A stretch of DNA of 64,000 bases from Rhodobacteraceae bacterium F11138 (lineage in GTDB: Bacteria; Pseudomonadota; Alphaproteobacteria; Rhodobacterales; Rhodobacteraceae): NCBI GenBank assembly GCA_016521575.1, contig JAEKDP010000014.1:1-64000 (forward strand), written 5' to 3'. How positions within the stretch are numbered: position 1 is the stretch's first letter; every line of letters starts with the position of its first letter. The position numbers and the translations under genes are program-made. Positions 7,277 through 16,101 of this stretch are shown piece by piece. The notes under the pieces were generated by a model. It was not told the origin of the DNA, did not search any database, and worked only from the letters and a program-made list of their open reading frames with translations.

Positions 7277-8365
7277 TCAGCCCCGATGCGATGCGAGGAA
7301 GCCCTGCGCCGCGCCATCATTGACCGACGACCACAGGATCTGATCATCGCGGAACGCTTTCCAATGATCATAGATGTCTTTGAAACCCGGATCGCTGGAC
7401 GCCTCTGCATCCAGCAGCTTTTCGGCCGCGCTCTGCATCGCGATCATGATCTCCTCGCTCCACGACCGCAGTTCGACCCCGGCCCCGATCAACCGGCGCA
7501 AGGCGGCAATATTCAACGTGTCATACCGCGCGAGCATTTCGGTATTCGCCTCGGCCGAAGCCGACCTCAGAGCCTGCTTGAAGGTCTCAGGCAGCTCGTT
7601 ATAGGCATCCAGATTGGCGATCATCGTGATCGATGCGCCAAGTTCCAACACGCCCGGCGCATAATAGTATTTCGCGACTTTCTGGAAACCGAGCCGCTCA
7701 TCGTCATATGGCCCGACGAATTCAACCGCATCAAGCGCGCCGCGTTCCATCGCCGGATAGAGATCGGACCCGGGGATGGATTGCGGAACCGCACCCAGTT
7801 CGGCGAACACGGAACCGGTCAGCCCTGCGGCACGGATCCGCAGCCCCTTGATGTCGTCCAGCGTATCGATGGGCTTGCGATACCAGCCGCCCATCTGCGC
7901 GCCGGAATTGCCCGCCGGAAAGTTGATCGTATTGAACTCTGCATAAAGCTCGCGCATCAACTCCAGCCCGCCGCCCTGATTCATCCAGGCATTGTGCTGA
8001 CGTGGCGACATGCCGAAAGGGACACCGGTATCGAACATGAGCGCGGGACTTTTGCCCAGATAATAGAAACCGGCCGTAAACCCTGCCTCGACGGTTCCAT
8101 TCTGCGCCGCCTCTAATACGCCCAGCGGGGGCACGATTTCACCGCCGGCATAGGGGGTGATCTCGAATGCGCCATCGGTCAGCGCGGCAACGCGCTCGGC
8201 CAGGAATGTCGCACCGCCGTACAACGTGGCAAGCCCGGTCGGGAACGAGGTCGGCATGCGCCACCGGACCTTGGGGCCGGATTGCGCCAGCGCGGGCGCT
8301 GCAAGCGTGGATGCCGCCGCAACCGGCAGTGCCGATCCCCGTAGAAGTAAATCACGTCGTTTCAT
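7277..8365 (-). CDS. dctP: TRAP transporter periplasmic solute-binding protein (DctP, TakP/FcbT type)
   Basis: 362 residues with a twin-arginine-like signal (MKRRDLLLRGSALPVAAAST, cleavage probably after APALA). The mature protein has the pattern of the COG4663 subgroup that includes TakP (2-oxoacids) and FcbT1 (chloroaromatics): MPTSFPTGLATLYGGATFLA, PFGMSPRQHNAWMNQGGG and PAGNSGAQMGGWYRKPI. The arginine in IRAAGLTGSVF lies where TRAP proteins bind a carboxylate. The ligand cannot be read from sequence; an organic acid is likely. It is the first gene of the operon, transcribed away from the XRE-cupin regulator with a palindromic site between them. Confidence 0.9.
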   Translation of the reverse strand: MKRRDLLLRGSALPVAAASTLAAPALAQSGPKVRWRMPTSFPTGLATLYGGATFLAERVAALTDGAFEITPYAGGEIVPPLGVLEAAQNGTVEAGFTAGFYYLGKSPALMFDTGVPFGMSPRQHNAWMNQGGGLELMRELYAEFNTINFPAGNSGAQMGGWYRKPIDTLDDIKGLRIRAAGLTGSVFAELGAVPQSIPGSDLYPAMERGALDAVEFVGPYDDERLGFQKVAKYYYAPGVLELGASITMIANLDAYNELPETFKQALRSASAEANTEMLARYDTLNIAALRRLIGAGVELRSWSEEIMIAMQSAAEKLLDAEASSDPGFKDIYDHWKAFRDDQILWSSVNDGAAQGFLASHRG

Positions 8366-8389
8366 GGTCTCTCCCTTTTGTTGTGGGTG

Positions 8390-8414
8390 ACAAGTTGCCC
8401 ATTGGACAACTTGT
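8390..8414. promoter_or_regulatory. Probable operator between dctP and the XRE-cupin gene
   Basis: A perfect 8-base inverted repeat, ACAAGTTG at 8390-8397 and CAACTTGT at 8407-8414, with a 9-base spacer. It lies 25 bases before the dctP start and 100 bases before the divergent regulator gene. A second short dyad, TTGTTGTCAACAA, follows at 8411-8423. The position fits a site through which the neighbouring regulator controls the TRAP operon; that link is inferred from position. Confidence 0.55.
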
Positions 8415-8513
8415 TGTCAACAAAAATGCTGGATAGTATGTTCGGGGCAGAATAGCTTGCGCCAGCGGCAAGCTGCCGGAATGAAAAACCACGTCATCAC
8501 AAAAGGGTACGGC

Positions 8514-9065
8514 ATGAGTTCGTCGCTTGAACAACAGAGATTGGCGGGCAGCCACGCGCGGGCACTGCGGCGGGACAAGGGCTTTACCCTCGACGCGCTG
8601 GCGGATCGGTTGAAATTGTCAAAAGGTCACCTGTCCCGATTCGAGCGTGGTGAAAAGGCACTTTCGGTGATGTCTCTTCTGCGCCTTGCCGAAGCATTGG
8701 ACACAACGGTCGGGCAATTGTTCGGGGAAAAAATCGAAGACGCCGATTTTCACAGGCTGCGCGCAAGCGACGCCAAATACGAATGCGCCGGACCGCGCGA
8801 AGCCGAGTACCAATATGCCATTCTGAGCGGCAAGGGAAAACACAGCACGTTTCTCATCCATCTGACGCGTGGCAAACGGCACGAAAGCCGGTCCCACCAC
8901 CCGGGGCTGGAATTGCTGTATGTGAAATCCGGCAGCCTGCATATCAGATTGGCCGACAAAGCATTTGATCTGGATGAGGGCGATTATCTCGAATTTCCGG
9001 GAAGCATCCCGCACCTGATCGAAAGCAGAACCGAAACGGCGTCCTTCCTGCTGGTGGTTGTCTGA
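8514..9065 (+). CDS. XRE-family regulator with C-terminal cupin sensor domain
   Basis: 183 residues from ATG 8514 (MSSSLEQQRLAGSHARALRR), preceded by AAAGGG at a suitable distance; in-frame upstream ATGs at 8457 and 8481 have weaker sites. The N-terminal helix-turn-helix (about 10-65) contains FTLDALADRLKLSKGHLSRF. The C-terminal single cupin barrel (about 105-183) includes HHPGLELLYVKSGSLHIRL and GDYLEFPGSIPHL, a typical small-molecule sensor. Such proteins usually control the adjacent uptake or catabolic operon in response to its substrate. It diverges from the dctP operon across a palindromic site and is followed by an unrelated LacI gene. Confidence 0.85.
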   Translation: MSSSLEQQRLAGSHARALRRDKGFTLDALADRLKLSKGHLSRFERGEKALSVMSLLRLAEALDTTVGQLFGEKIEDADFHRLRASDAKYECAGPREAEYQYAILSGKGKHSTFLIHLTRGKRHESRSHHPGLELLYVKSGSLHIRLADKAFDLDEGDYLEFPGSIPHLIESRTETASFLLVVV

Positions 9066-9217
9066 CCCCATTCCAATCGACGTTCGACCGCGCCCCGATA
9101 CGCGGTGTGTGCCGCTTGTCGTCATGGCCGGAACGGCTCTGACTTGATCCCTGCGGAAATTTGTGGATAGCTGAGTGGACTTTACGCGCGTCATCATTTC
9201 CTTGTCGGAGTAAAATA

Positions 9218-10249
9218 ATGAGCCGGGGCAAGATCCGAAACATGGAGGAATTCGCCAAAGTCAGCGGTATTTCACGCCCGACCCTGTCGAAGTTCTTTCA
9301 CGATTCAGAAAGCGTGCGGAAATCGACACGCGAACGCATCGAAAAGGCGCTGGACGAATATGATTATCGTCCGAACGTCTATGCCATGAACCAAAACCGG
9401 CGCACGACCCGAAATATCGGCATCGTGGTCCCGAACCTGGCGGACCCGTTCTTCAACGAAATCGGCCGCACGGTCGAACTGGCCTGCATCAAGGAAGGCT
9501 ACAGCCCCATATTGCTCAGCTCGCACGGCAACCCGTCACAGGAAAGCGACAACCTGGACTCGCTGCGGGCCCTGAAACCGGCTGGCGTCCTGCTGGCCCC
9601 CTTTGGGCGCGCCTCGAACAAAAGCGACGTGGCAAAGTTTGCCAAGGACGTGCCGCTGGTACTGATCGACGCAAAGATCGACGGGATCGGAACGCCCTAT
9701 TTCGGCACCGACAACAATCAAAGCATCAGACTGATTGTCGAGTACCTGTGCCGAAGCGGTTCCACCCCATGTTTTTTCGAAATGAAAACCCCCAGCAACC
9801 CCAACGCCAACAAGCGCCGGGCCGCCTATCTGAACAGCATGGAACGCCACGGGCTGCCCGCGCATATATTTCAGGCCGAAGGAGACGGCTGGGATTTCGA
9901 AGACATCGGCCGCAGCCGGGGGCACGAGATGCTGGCAGAGCAGGTATTCCCGACCAACACCATTCTGTGCAGCAATGACAGGCTGGCCATCGGGATGCTG
10001 TCTGCGGCCTATGGGTTGGGGCTGAGGGTCGGTCACGGCAGCGGCTGTGATCTGCGCATCGCCGGGCATGACGACCATCCGTTTTCGCGCTTTACCTGCC
10101 CGCCCCTGACCACCATCGCCCAGGATTATTCGGCAATCGCACAGCAAGCCGTGAAGACGCTTTTCCACGCGATAGAATCGGAAAAACGGGACACATCGCA
10201 GTCGGAAACACTGTTTGAGGGAAAACTGGTCATGCGCAGCTCGGCCTAA
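9218..10249 (+). CDS. LacI/GalR-family regulator of the polyol operon
   Basis: 343 residues from ATG 9218 (MSRGKIRNMEEFAKVSGISR), with CGGAG about 8 bases upstream. The N-terminal LacI helix-turn-helix is NMEEFAKVSGISRPTLSKFF, followed by the hinge (YRPNVYAMNQN) and a periplasmic-binding-protein-like sensor domain (about 60-343) with IGIVVPNLADPFFNEI near 66 and ILCSNDRLAIGMLSA. It sits directly upstream of and co-directional with the smoEFGK-mtlKZ operon, so it most likely represses it and is induced by a sugar alcohol or a derived ketose. A LacI-type palindrome lies in the intervening promoter. Confidence 0.88.
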   Translation: MSRGKIRNMEEFAKVSGISRPTLSKFFHDSESVRKSTRERIEKALDEYDYRPNVYAMNQNRRTTRNIGIVVPNLADPFFNEIGRTVELACIKEGYSPILLSSHGNPSQESDNLDSLRALKPAGVLLAPFGRASNKSDVAKFAKDVPLVLIDAKIDGIGTPYFGTDNNQSIRLIVEYLCRSGSTPCFFEMKTPSNPNANKRRAAYLNSMERHGLPAHIFQAEGDGWDFEDIGRSRGHEMLAEQVFPTNTILCSNDRLAIGMLSAAYGLGLRVGHGSGCDLRIAGHDDHPFSRFTCPPLTTIAQDYSAIAQQAVKTLFHAIESEKRDTSQSETLFEGKLVMRSSA

Positions 10250-10281
10250 GAACCTGAAAATCATCGTGTATTTGCAAAATC

Positions 10282-10331
10282 TTTACACGGGTAAATAATT
10301 AATTGACTTCGCGTATCCCAAAGTCATAACG
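10282..10331 (+). promoter_or_regulatory. smoE promoter with LacI-type operator
   Basis: A palindrome, TTTAC-ACGG-GTAAA, at 10282-10295 has the A/T-rich dyad form of LacI-family operators. Just downstream is a sigma-70-like promoter: -35 TTGACT at 10303-10308, a 17-base gap, and -10 ATAACG at 10326-10331. The smoE start is at 10368, after a strong GAGGAGGAG ribosome-binding site. The operator lies just upstream of the -35 box. Binding by the adjacent LacI protein is inferred from position. Confidence 0.6.
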
Positions 10332-10367
10332 TCGGGTTAACATCGGTTATGAGGAGGAGAACTCAGG

Positions 10368-11678
10368 ATGTCACTCAGGGTTTCAATGCTGGCCGCAACC
10401 GCTGTCGCCGCCGTGACGGTCGGCGGCGCGTCGGCCGAAACGACCATCACGATCGCCACCGTGAACAACGGCGATATGATCCGCATGCAGGGTCTGGCCG
10501 ATGAATTCACCGCCGCCAATCCGGACATCAAGCTGGAATGGGTCACGCTGGAAGAGAACGTCCTGCGCCAGCGCGTGACCCAGGATATCGCCACCAAGGG
10601 CGGACAGTTCGACGTGATGACCATCGGGACCTACGAGGTTCCGATCTGGGGCAAGCAAGGCTGGTTGGTGCCGCTGAACGATCTGCCGCCGGCCTGGGAC
10701 GCCGACGACCTGCTGCCCGCGATTCGCGGTGGCCTGACGGTGGACGGCGACCTGTATGCAGCGCCCTTTTATGGCGAAAGCTCGATGGTCATGTATCGCA
10801 CCGACCTGATGGAACAAGCCGGGCTCGAGATGCCGCAGGCCCCGTCCTGGGAATTCATCGGGCAGGCCGCCGAAGCGATGACCGACAAGGAAAACGAAAT
10901 CTACGGCATCTGCCTGCGCGGCAAGGCCGGATGGGGCGAGAACATCGCGCTTCTGACCGCGATGGCCAACTCGTTCGGGGCGCGCTGGTTCGACGAAAAC
11001 TGGCAGCCCGAACTGAACGGCCCGGAATGGACCCAAGCCGTGACCTATTACATGGATCTGATGAACAACTACGGCCCGCCGGGCGCGTCAACCAACGGGT
11101 TCAACGAAAATCTGTCGCTGTTCCAGCAGGGCAAATGCGGCATGTGGATCGATGCAACTGTTGCGGCTTCTTTCGTGACCAACCCCGAGGAATCGACCGT
11201 TGCGGACAAGGTCGGCTTTGCGCTGGCGCCCGACAACGGGCTGGGCAAACGCGGAAACTGGCTGTGGGCCTGGTCACTGGCAATCCCGGCGGGATCTGAT
11301 GCGACCGATGCGGCCAAGACCTTTGTCGCCTGGGCAACATCGAAAGAATACACCGCGCTGGTGGCCGAGAACGAAGGCTGGGCAAACGTGCCGCCGGGCA
11401 CCCGGATCTCGCTGTATGAAAACGCGGATTACCTGGCTGCGGCACCATTTGCAGAGATGACCCTGGCTTCGATCAACGCCGCCGACCCGACCGCCCCGTC
11501 GATCAAGCCGGTGCCCTATACAGGTGTCCAGTTCGTCGCCATCCCCGAGTTCGCCGGCATGGCCACCGAAGTCGGACAGGAAATTTCTGCCGCGCTGGCT
11601 GGTCAGCAATCGGTCCAGGACGCGCTGGACAAGGCGCAGGCCATTGCCACGGACGAAATGGAAGCGTCCGGCTACTGA
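10368..11678 (+). CDS. smoE: Polyol ABC transporter, periplasmic binding protein
   Basis: 436 residues with a Sec signal peptide (MSLRVSMLAATAVAAVTVGG, cleavage after ASA). It is a family 1 extracellular solute-binding protein, delivering sorbitol/mannitol-type polyols to the SmoFG permease. Recognisable stretches are TQDIATKGGQFDVMTIGTYE, YGESSMVMYRTDLMEQAG and NGFNENLSLFQQGKCGMWID. It heads a co-directional operon with smoF, smoG, smoK, mtlK and mtlZ, as in Rhodobacter sphaeroides. The match to the polyol branch rests on sequence form and on the mannitol dehydrogenase and fructokinase downstream. Confidence 0.88.
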   Translation: MSLRVSMLAATAVAAVTVGGASAETTITIATVNNGDMIRMQGLADEFTAANPDIKLEWVTLEENVLRQRVTQDIATKGGQFDVMTIGTYEVPIWGKQGWLVPLNDLPPAWDADDLLPAIRGGLTVDGDLYAAPFYGESSMVMYRTDLMEQAGLEMPQAPSWEFIGQAAEAMTDKENEIYGICLRGKAGWGENIALLTAMANSFGARWFDENWQPELNGPEWTQAVTYYMDLMNNYGPPGASTNGFNENLSLFQQGKCGMWIDATVAASFVTNPEESTVADKVGFALAPDNGLGKRGNWLWAWSLAIPAGSDATDAAKTFVAWATSKEYTALVAENEGWANVPPGTRISLYENADYLAAAPFAEMTLASINAADPTAPSIKPVPYTGVQFVAIPEFAGMATEVGQEISAALAGQQSVQDALDKAQAIATDEMEASGY

Positions 11679-11794
11679 CCGGCACGGCAAGACCCCAGGG
11701 GGCGACCTCTCCCTCCGCCCCTGGGCAAACCCCTCACAGGTTTCCCAAGACTTTCCGCAGATGGCCGCAAGGCCCTCATCAGAGGATGTGCACC

Positions 11795-12661
11795 ATGGCA
11801 ACGCAACATTCCCGGTCAGCAGCGCGGCTCATGATGGCCCCGGCAGTGGTTCTGCTTCTGGGCTGGATGCTGATCCCCCTGACCATGACACTTCTGTTTT
11901 CGTTCAAGAAATATCTTCCCCTGCGTGGTGGCGACCTGGGTTGGGTCGGTTTTGACAACTATGTGCGCTTCGTCACCTCCAGCGCCTTCTGGCCTTCGGT
12001 CCTGACCACCCTGATCATCGTCAGCGGCGTCCTGATCATCACCGTCGTCTTCGGCATCCTGCTTGCGATCCTGCTGGATCAACCCATGTGGGGTCAGGGC
12101 ATTGTCCGCATCCTGGTCATCGCGCCCTTTTTCGTGATGCCCACGGTATCGGCGCTGGTCTGGAAAAACATGTTCATGGACCCGGTGAACGGCCTGCTTG
12201 CCCATCTCTGGGGCGCATTCGGTGCCCAGCCGGTCGAATGGCTCAGCCAGGCCTCGGTGCCGTCCATCGTGATGATCGTCTCCTGGCAGTGGCTGCCCTT
12301 TGCGACCCTGATCCTGCTGACCGCGATCCAGTCGCTGGACAGCGAACAGATGGAAGCCGCCGAAATGGACGGTGCACCGATCCTGTCGCGGTTCTGGTAC
12401 ATTGTCCTGCCGCATCTGGGCCGGGCGACAACCGTGGTGATCCTGATCCAGACCATCTTTCTGTTGTCGATCTTCGCCGAGATCTTCGTGACGACGCAGG
12501 GCAGTTTCGGCACCCGGACCCTGACCTATCTGATCTACCAGAGGGTTCTGGAAAGCCAGAATATCGGCCTGGGATCCGCCGGTGGTGTCTATGCAATCAT
12601 TCTGGCCAATATCGTTGCGATTTTCCTGATGCGCATCGTCGGCAAGAATCTGGACGGGTGA
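11795..12661 (+). CDS. smoF: Polyol ABC transporter permease 1
   Basis: 288 residues from ATG 11795, chosen because the GAGG at 11781-11784 is correctly spaced for it and too close to the ATG at 11786. Six membrane helices of the binding-protein-dependent permease type, with the EAA-like loop at EQMEAAEMDGAPILSRFWYI, which contacts the ATPase. It forms the inner-membrane channel with SmoG. It follows smoE after 116 bases and precedes smoG by 10 bases. Confidence 0.88.
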   Translation: MATQHSRSAARLMMAPAVVLLLGWMLIPLTMTLLFSFKKYLPLRGGDLGWVGFDNYVRFVTSSAFWPSVLTTLIIVSGVLIITVVFGILLAILLDQPMWGQGIVRILVIAPFFVMPTVSALVWKNMFMDPVNGLLAHLWGAFGAQPVEWLSQASVPSIVMIVSWQWLPFATLILLTAIQSLDSEQMEAAEMDGAPILSRFWYIVLPHLGRATTVVILIQTIFLLSIFAEIFVTTQGSFGTRTLTYLIYQRVLESQNIGLGSAGGVYAIILANIVAIFLMRIVGKNLDG

Positions 12662-12671
12662 GGAGGAAACC

Positions 12672-13502
12672 ATGTCTCGCTCAGTGACGACCCAACGCAA
12701 GATCATCAACACGACGGCCGCATGGGCGGTCGGGCTGCTGATCTTCTTTCCGATCCTGTGGACCATCCTGACCAGCTTCAAGACCGAAGCACAGGCCATT
12801 TCCGACCCGCCCGTCTTTCTGTTCTTCGACTGGACCCTGGAGAACTATACCGAGGTCCAGGAGCGTTCCGACTATATGCGGTTCCTGTGGAATTCGGTGA
12901 TCATCGCGGGCGGGTCCACCCTGTTGGGCATCATCGTTGCGATCCCGGCGGCATGGTCGATGGCCTTTGTCCCCTCGAAACGGACCAAGGATATCCTGCT
13001 CTGGATGCTTTCGACCAAGATGCTGCCGGCGGTGGGCGTCCTGTATCCGATCTACCTGATTTTCATAAACATGGGGCTGCTGGACAGCAAGATCGGGCTG
13101 GTCGTTGTCCTGATGCTGACCAATCTGCCGATCATCGTCTGGATGCTGTACACCTATTTCCGCGAAATCCCGGGCGAGATCCTGGAGGCAGCTCGCATGG
13201 ACGGGGCGTCGCTGAAAGAAGAAATCCTGTACATTCTGACACCGATGGCCATCCCCGGCATCGCCTCGACCGTGCTTCTCAACATCATCCTGGCCTGGAA
13301 CGAGGCATTCTGGACGCTCAACCTGACCGCGGCCAACGCCGCGCCGCTCACCGCGTTCATCGCCAGCTACTCCAGCCCCGAAGGGCTTTTCTATGCCAAG
13401 CTCAGCGCGGCATCCACCATGGCGATTGCGCCGATCCTCATCCTCGGCTGGTTCAGCCAGAAACAACTCGTGCGCGGCCTGACGTTCGGCGCGGTGAAAT
13501 AG
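12672..13502 (+). CDS. smoG: Polyol ABC transporter permease 2
   Basis: 276 residues with six hydrophobic segments and the conserved permease loop [20 protein letters not shown], the ATPase-docking EAA motif. It starts at ATG 12672 after a GAGGAGG site and lies 10 bases after smoF and 11 bases before smoK. It pairs with SmoF in the inner membrane of the sugar-alcohol importer (MalG-type subunit). Confidence 0.88.
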   Translation: MSRSVTTQRKIINTTAAWAVGLLIFFPILWTILTSFKTEAQAISDPPVFLFFDWTLENYTEVQERSDYMRFLWNSVIIAGGSTLLGIIVAIPAAWSMAFVPSKRTKDILLWMLSTKMLPAVGVLYPIYLIFINMGLLDSKIGLVVVLMLTNLPIIVWMLYTYFREIPGEILEAARMDGASLKEEILYILTPMAIPGIASTVLLNIILAWNEAFWTLNLTAANAAPLTAFIASYSSPEGLFYAKLSAASTMAIAPILILGWFSQKQLVRGLTFGAVK

Positions 13503-13513
13503 GGAGCAGACCG

Positions 13514-14518
13514 ATGGGACAGATTTCCCTCAATCAAGTGACCAAGAGTTTTGGCGACATTCAGGTGATTCCCCCGCTGGACCTGACCATCGAAGACGGA
13601 GAATTCACCGTATTCGTCGGCCCCTCGGGGTGCGGAAAATCCACGCTGCTGCGCCTGATTGCCGGGCTGGAGGACGTGACATCGGGCCATATCGCGATCG
13701 ACGGCGCGGATGCCACCAGCGTGCCCCCCGCCAAGCGCGGCCTGGCGATGGTGTTCCAGTCCTATGCGCTGTACCCGCATATGAGCGTGCGCAAGAACAT
13801 CGCCTTTCCAATGCGCATGGCCGGCATGGATGAGGCCGAGCAGAAACGCCGGATCGACGCCGCCGCCGCGGCACTGAACCTGACGGACTATCTGGATCGC
13901 CGCCCCGGGCAGTTGTCGGGCGGGCAGCGCCAGCGCGTCGCCATCGGCCGGGCCATCGTGCGCGAACCGTCGGCCTTTCTGTTCGACGAACCCCTGTCCA
14001 ACCTGGACGCCGCTCTGCGCGTCGGCATGCGGCTGGAAATCAGCGAACTGCACGAGCGTCTCAAGACCACGATGATCTATGTCACCCATGACCAGGTCGA
14101 AGCCATGACCATGGCCGACAAGATCGTCGTTCTGCGCGCCGGTCATATCGAACAGGTCGGCTCGCCGCTGGAATTGTATCGCACACCGCGCAACAGGTTC
14201 GTCGCCGGTTTCATAGGCTCGCCCAAGATGAACTTCATCGAGGGGACCGAGGCCGCAAAACTAGATGCCCATGCGATCGGCATTCGCCCCGAACATATCG
14301 ACGTCTCCGCCACCGAGGGGATGTGGTCCGGCACCGTCAGCGTGTCCGAGCATCTGGGTTCCGATACTTTCTTTCACGTTCACGGCACCGGTCTGGCTGA
14401 TGCGATCACCGTGCGCGCGGGCGGCGAGGTCGATTTCCGCCACGGCGACCGCATTCATCTGACTCCGCGCGGCGATGCCATCCACCGCTTTGACGCCCAG
14501 GGCAACAGCATCGGATGA
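13514..14518 (+). CDS. smoK: Polyol ABC transporter ATP-binding protein
   Basis: 334 residues from ATG 13514 ([20 protein letters not shown]), preceded by GGGAG; a much longer upstream frame overlaps smoG and is spurious. The nucleotide-binding domain has Walker [10 protein letters not shown] at 36-44, Q-loop [14 protein letters not shown], signature [14 protein letters not shown], Walker [13 protein letters not shown] and the switch histidine in [12 protein letters not shown]-terminal MalK-type OB/TOBE region follows (about 235-334), somewhat short for the family. It energises uptake through SmoFG. Confidence 0.9.
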   Translation: MGQISLNQVTKSFGDIQVIPPLDLTIEDGEFTVFVGPSGCGKSTLLRLIAGLEDVTSGHIAIDGADATSVPPAKRGLAMVFQSYALYPHMSVRKNIAFPMRMAGMDEAEQKRRIDAAAAALNLTDYLDRRPGQLSGGQRQRVAIGRAIVREPSAFLFDEPLSNLDAALRVGMRLEISELHERLKTTMIYVTHDQVEAMTMADKIVVLRAGHIEQVGSPLELYRTPRNRFVAGFIGSPKMNFIEGTEAAKLDAHAIGIRPEHIDVSATEGMWSGTVSVSEHLGSDTFFHVHGTGLADAITVRAGGEVDFRHGDRIHLTPRGDAIHRFDAQGNSIG

Positions 14519-14645
14519 CGTTTCGCCCAAGAGGCGGCACCCCACCCTGTCCCGCCGCCATCCGCCCGTTGGCCGCCAAACCCGGATCTTTCAAGTGAAC
14601 GCCGCCCTGCTTTCGCTCATCCAAGCCGCAAAGGACGTGCACCCG

Positions 14646-16100
14646 ATGAGGTTGAGTACCGATACCCTGAAAAACCTGCCCGACGGGGTGGCCGGGCCGT
14701 CATATGACCGCCGCGCCCTGACCCCCGGGATCCTGCATATCGGGCTGGGCAATTTTCACCGGGCGCATCAGGCGGTGTATCTGGACGCGTTGTTTGATCT
14801 GGGGCTGGATCATGACTGGGCGATCATCGGCGCCGGGATCATGCCCTTTGATCGCGAGCGCCGCGAGATGCTGGATCGACAGGACTATCTGACGACCGTG
14901 GTCGAGATGTCCGAGGACCGGCGCGACGCGCGCGTCACAGGTGCAATGATCGGGTTCTGTCCTGTCGACACCCAAAGCATCATCCGGCAGATCGCGGATC
15001 CGGCGATACGCATCGTTTCACTGACCATCACCGAAGGCGGCTATTTCATTGACGCCACCACGGGGGCCTTCGATCCTCAAGACCCTGATATCATTCATGA
15101 TGCGCAGAACCCCACCGAACCCAGAACCGTTTTCGGCCTGCTGCTGGCCGGGCTTGCGCTGCGCCGCCAGAATGGCCATCCTCCGCCGACGATTCTGTCC
15201 TGCGACAACATCCCGGACAACGGCCGGATCACCCGTCAGGCGCTGTGCGGGCTGGCGGCGATGTATTCGCCGGAACTGTGCGACTGGATTTCACGAAATG
15301 TCGCGTTCCCCGGGTCGATGGTCGACAGGATCACCCCGGCGACGACAGACAGCACGCGGGCGCTGGTGAAACAGCGGTTCGGGATCATTGATGCGGCTCC
15401 GGTCGCCTGCGAGCCGTTCAGGCAATGGGTGATGGAAGACAACTTCCCGCTGGGACGCCCCGCTCTGGAAAAGGTCGGTGTACAGTTTGTGCAAGACATC
15501 ACCCCGTTCGAAACCATGAAGCTGCGGATTCTGAACGCCGGACACGCCGCCATCGCCTATCCGTCTGCTTTGATGGGTCATGCCTTCGTCCATGATGCAA
15601 TGGCCGACCCGGACATATCTGACTGGCTGGACCAGTTGATGCGGCGCGAGGTCATCCCCACCCTGCAACCGGTTCCGGGGCTGGATTACCGCGACTATCT
15701 GGACACCTGCACCCGGCGGTTTTCCAACCCCGCGGTGCGCGACACCATTGCGCGGCTGTGTCAGGATGGGTCCAACCGGCAGCCGAAATTCGTGCTGCCG
15801 ACCCTGACGGCGGCGCTGGACCAGAGCCGCGATATCGAGGGCCTTGCGCTGGAGGTGGCGTTCTGGTGCCGCTATTGCGCCGAAACCGCCGATCTGGACG
15901 ACCCGCGCGCGGCGATGCTGGCCAGGGCGGCACGGGATTGCTCTGACCCGCCTGCTGGCTTTCTGGCATTGGGGGATGTATTTGGCCCGCTGCAACACAA
16001 CGCGGTCTTTGCCACGGCCTTTGCCCGGCACATAAAGGCGCTTCGCGAACAGGACGCCCGTACGGTGCTGCGCCGGTATCTGAACCGAAAGGAAGCCTGA
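14646..16100 (+). CDS. mtlK: Mannitol 2-dehydrogenase (polyol dehydrogenase)
   Basis: 484 residues from ATG 14646 (MRLSTDTLKNLPDGVAGPSY), with AAGGA upstream; this matches the usual 480-490-residue length of long-chain mannitol dehydrogenases. The enzyme oxidises D-mannitol (and often D-arabitol or D-sorbitol) to the ketose with NAD in the cytoplasm. The Rossmann domain carries GLGNFHRAH at 33-41. The catalytic Lys-x4-Asn-x2-His signature is KLRILNAGH, with K292, N297 and H300. It is separated from smoK by 127 bases, and mtlZ starts 2 bases after it. The separate short-chain sorbitol dehydrogenase (smoS) found in the Rhodobacter operon is absent here. Confidence 0.9.
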   Translation: MRLSTDTLKNLPDGVAGPSYDRRALTPGILHIGLGNFHRAHQAVYLDALFDLGLDHDWAIIGAGIMPFDRERREMLDRQDYLTTVVEMSEDRRDARVTGAMIGFCPVDTQSIIRQIADPAIRIVSLTITEGGYFIDATTGAFDPQDPDIIHDAQNPTEPRTVFGLLLAGLALRRQNGHPPPTILSCDNIPDNGRITRQALCGLAAMYSPELCDWISRNVAFPGSMVDRITPATTDSTRALVKQRFGIIDAAPVACEPFRQWVMEDNFPLGRPALEKVGVQFVQDITPFETMKLRILNAGHAAIAYPSALMGHAFVHDAMADPDISDWLDQLMRREVIPTLQPVPGLDYRDYLDTCTRRFSNPAVRDTIARLCQDGSNRQPKFVLPTLTAALDQSRDIEGLALEVAFWCRYCAETADLDDPRAAMLARAARDCSDPPAGFLALGDVFGPLQHNAVFATAFARHIKALREQDARTVLRRYLNRKEA

Positions 16101-16101
16101 C

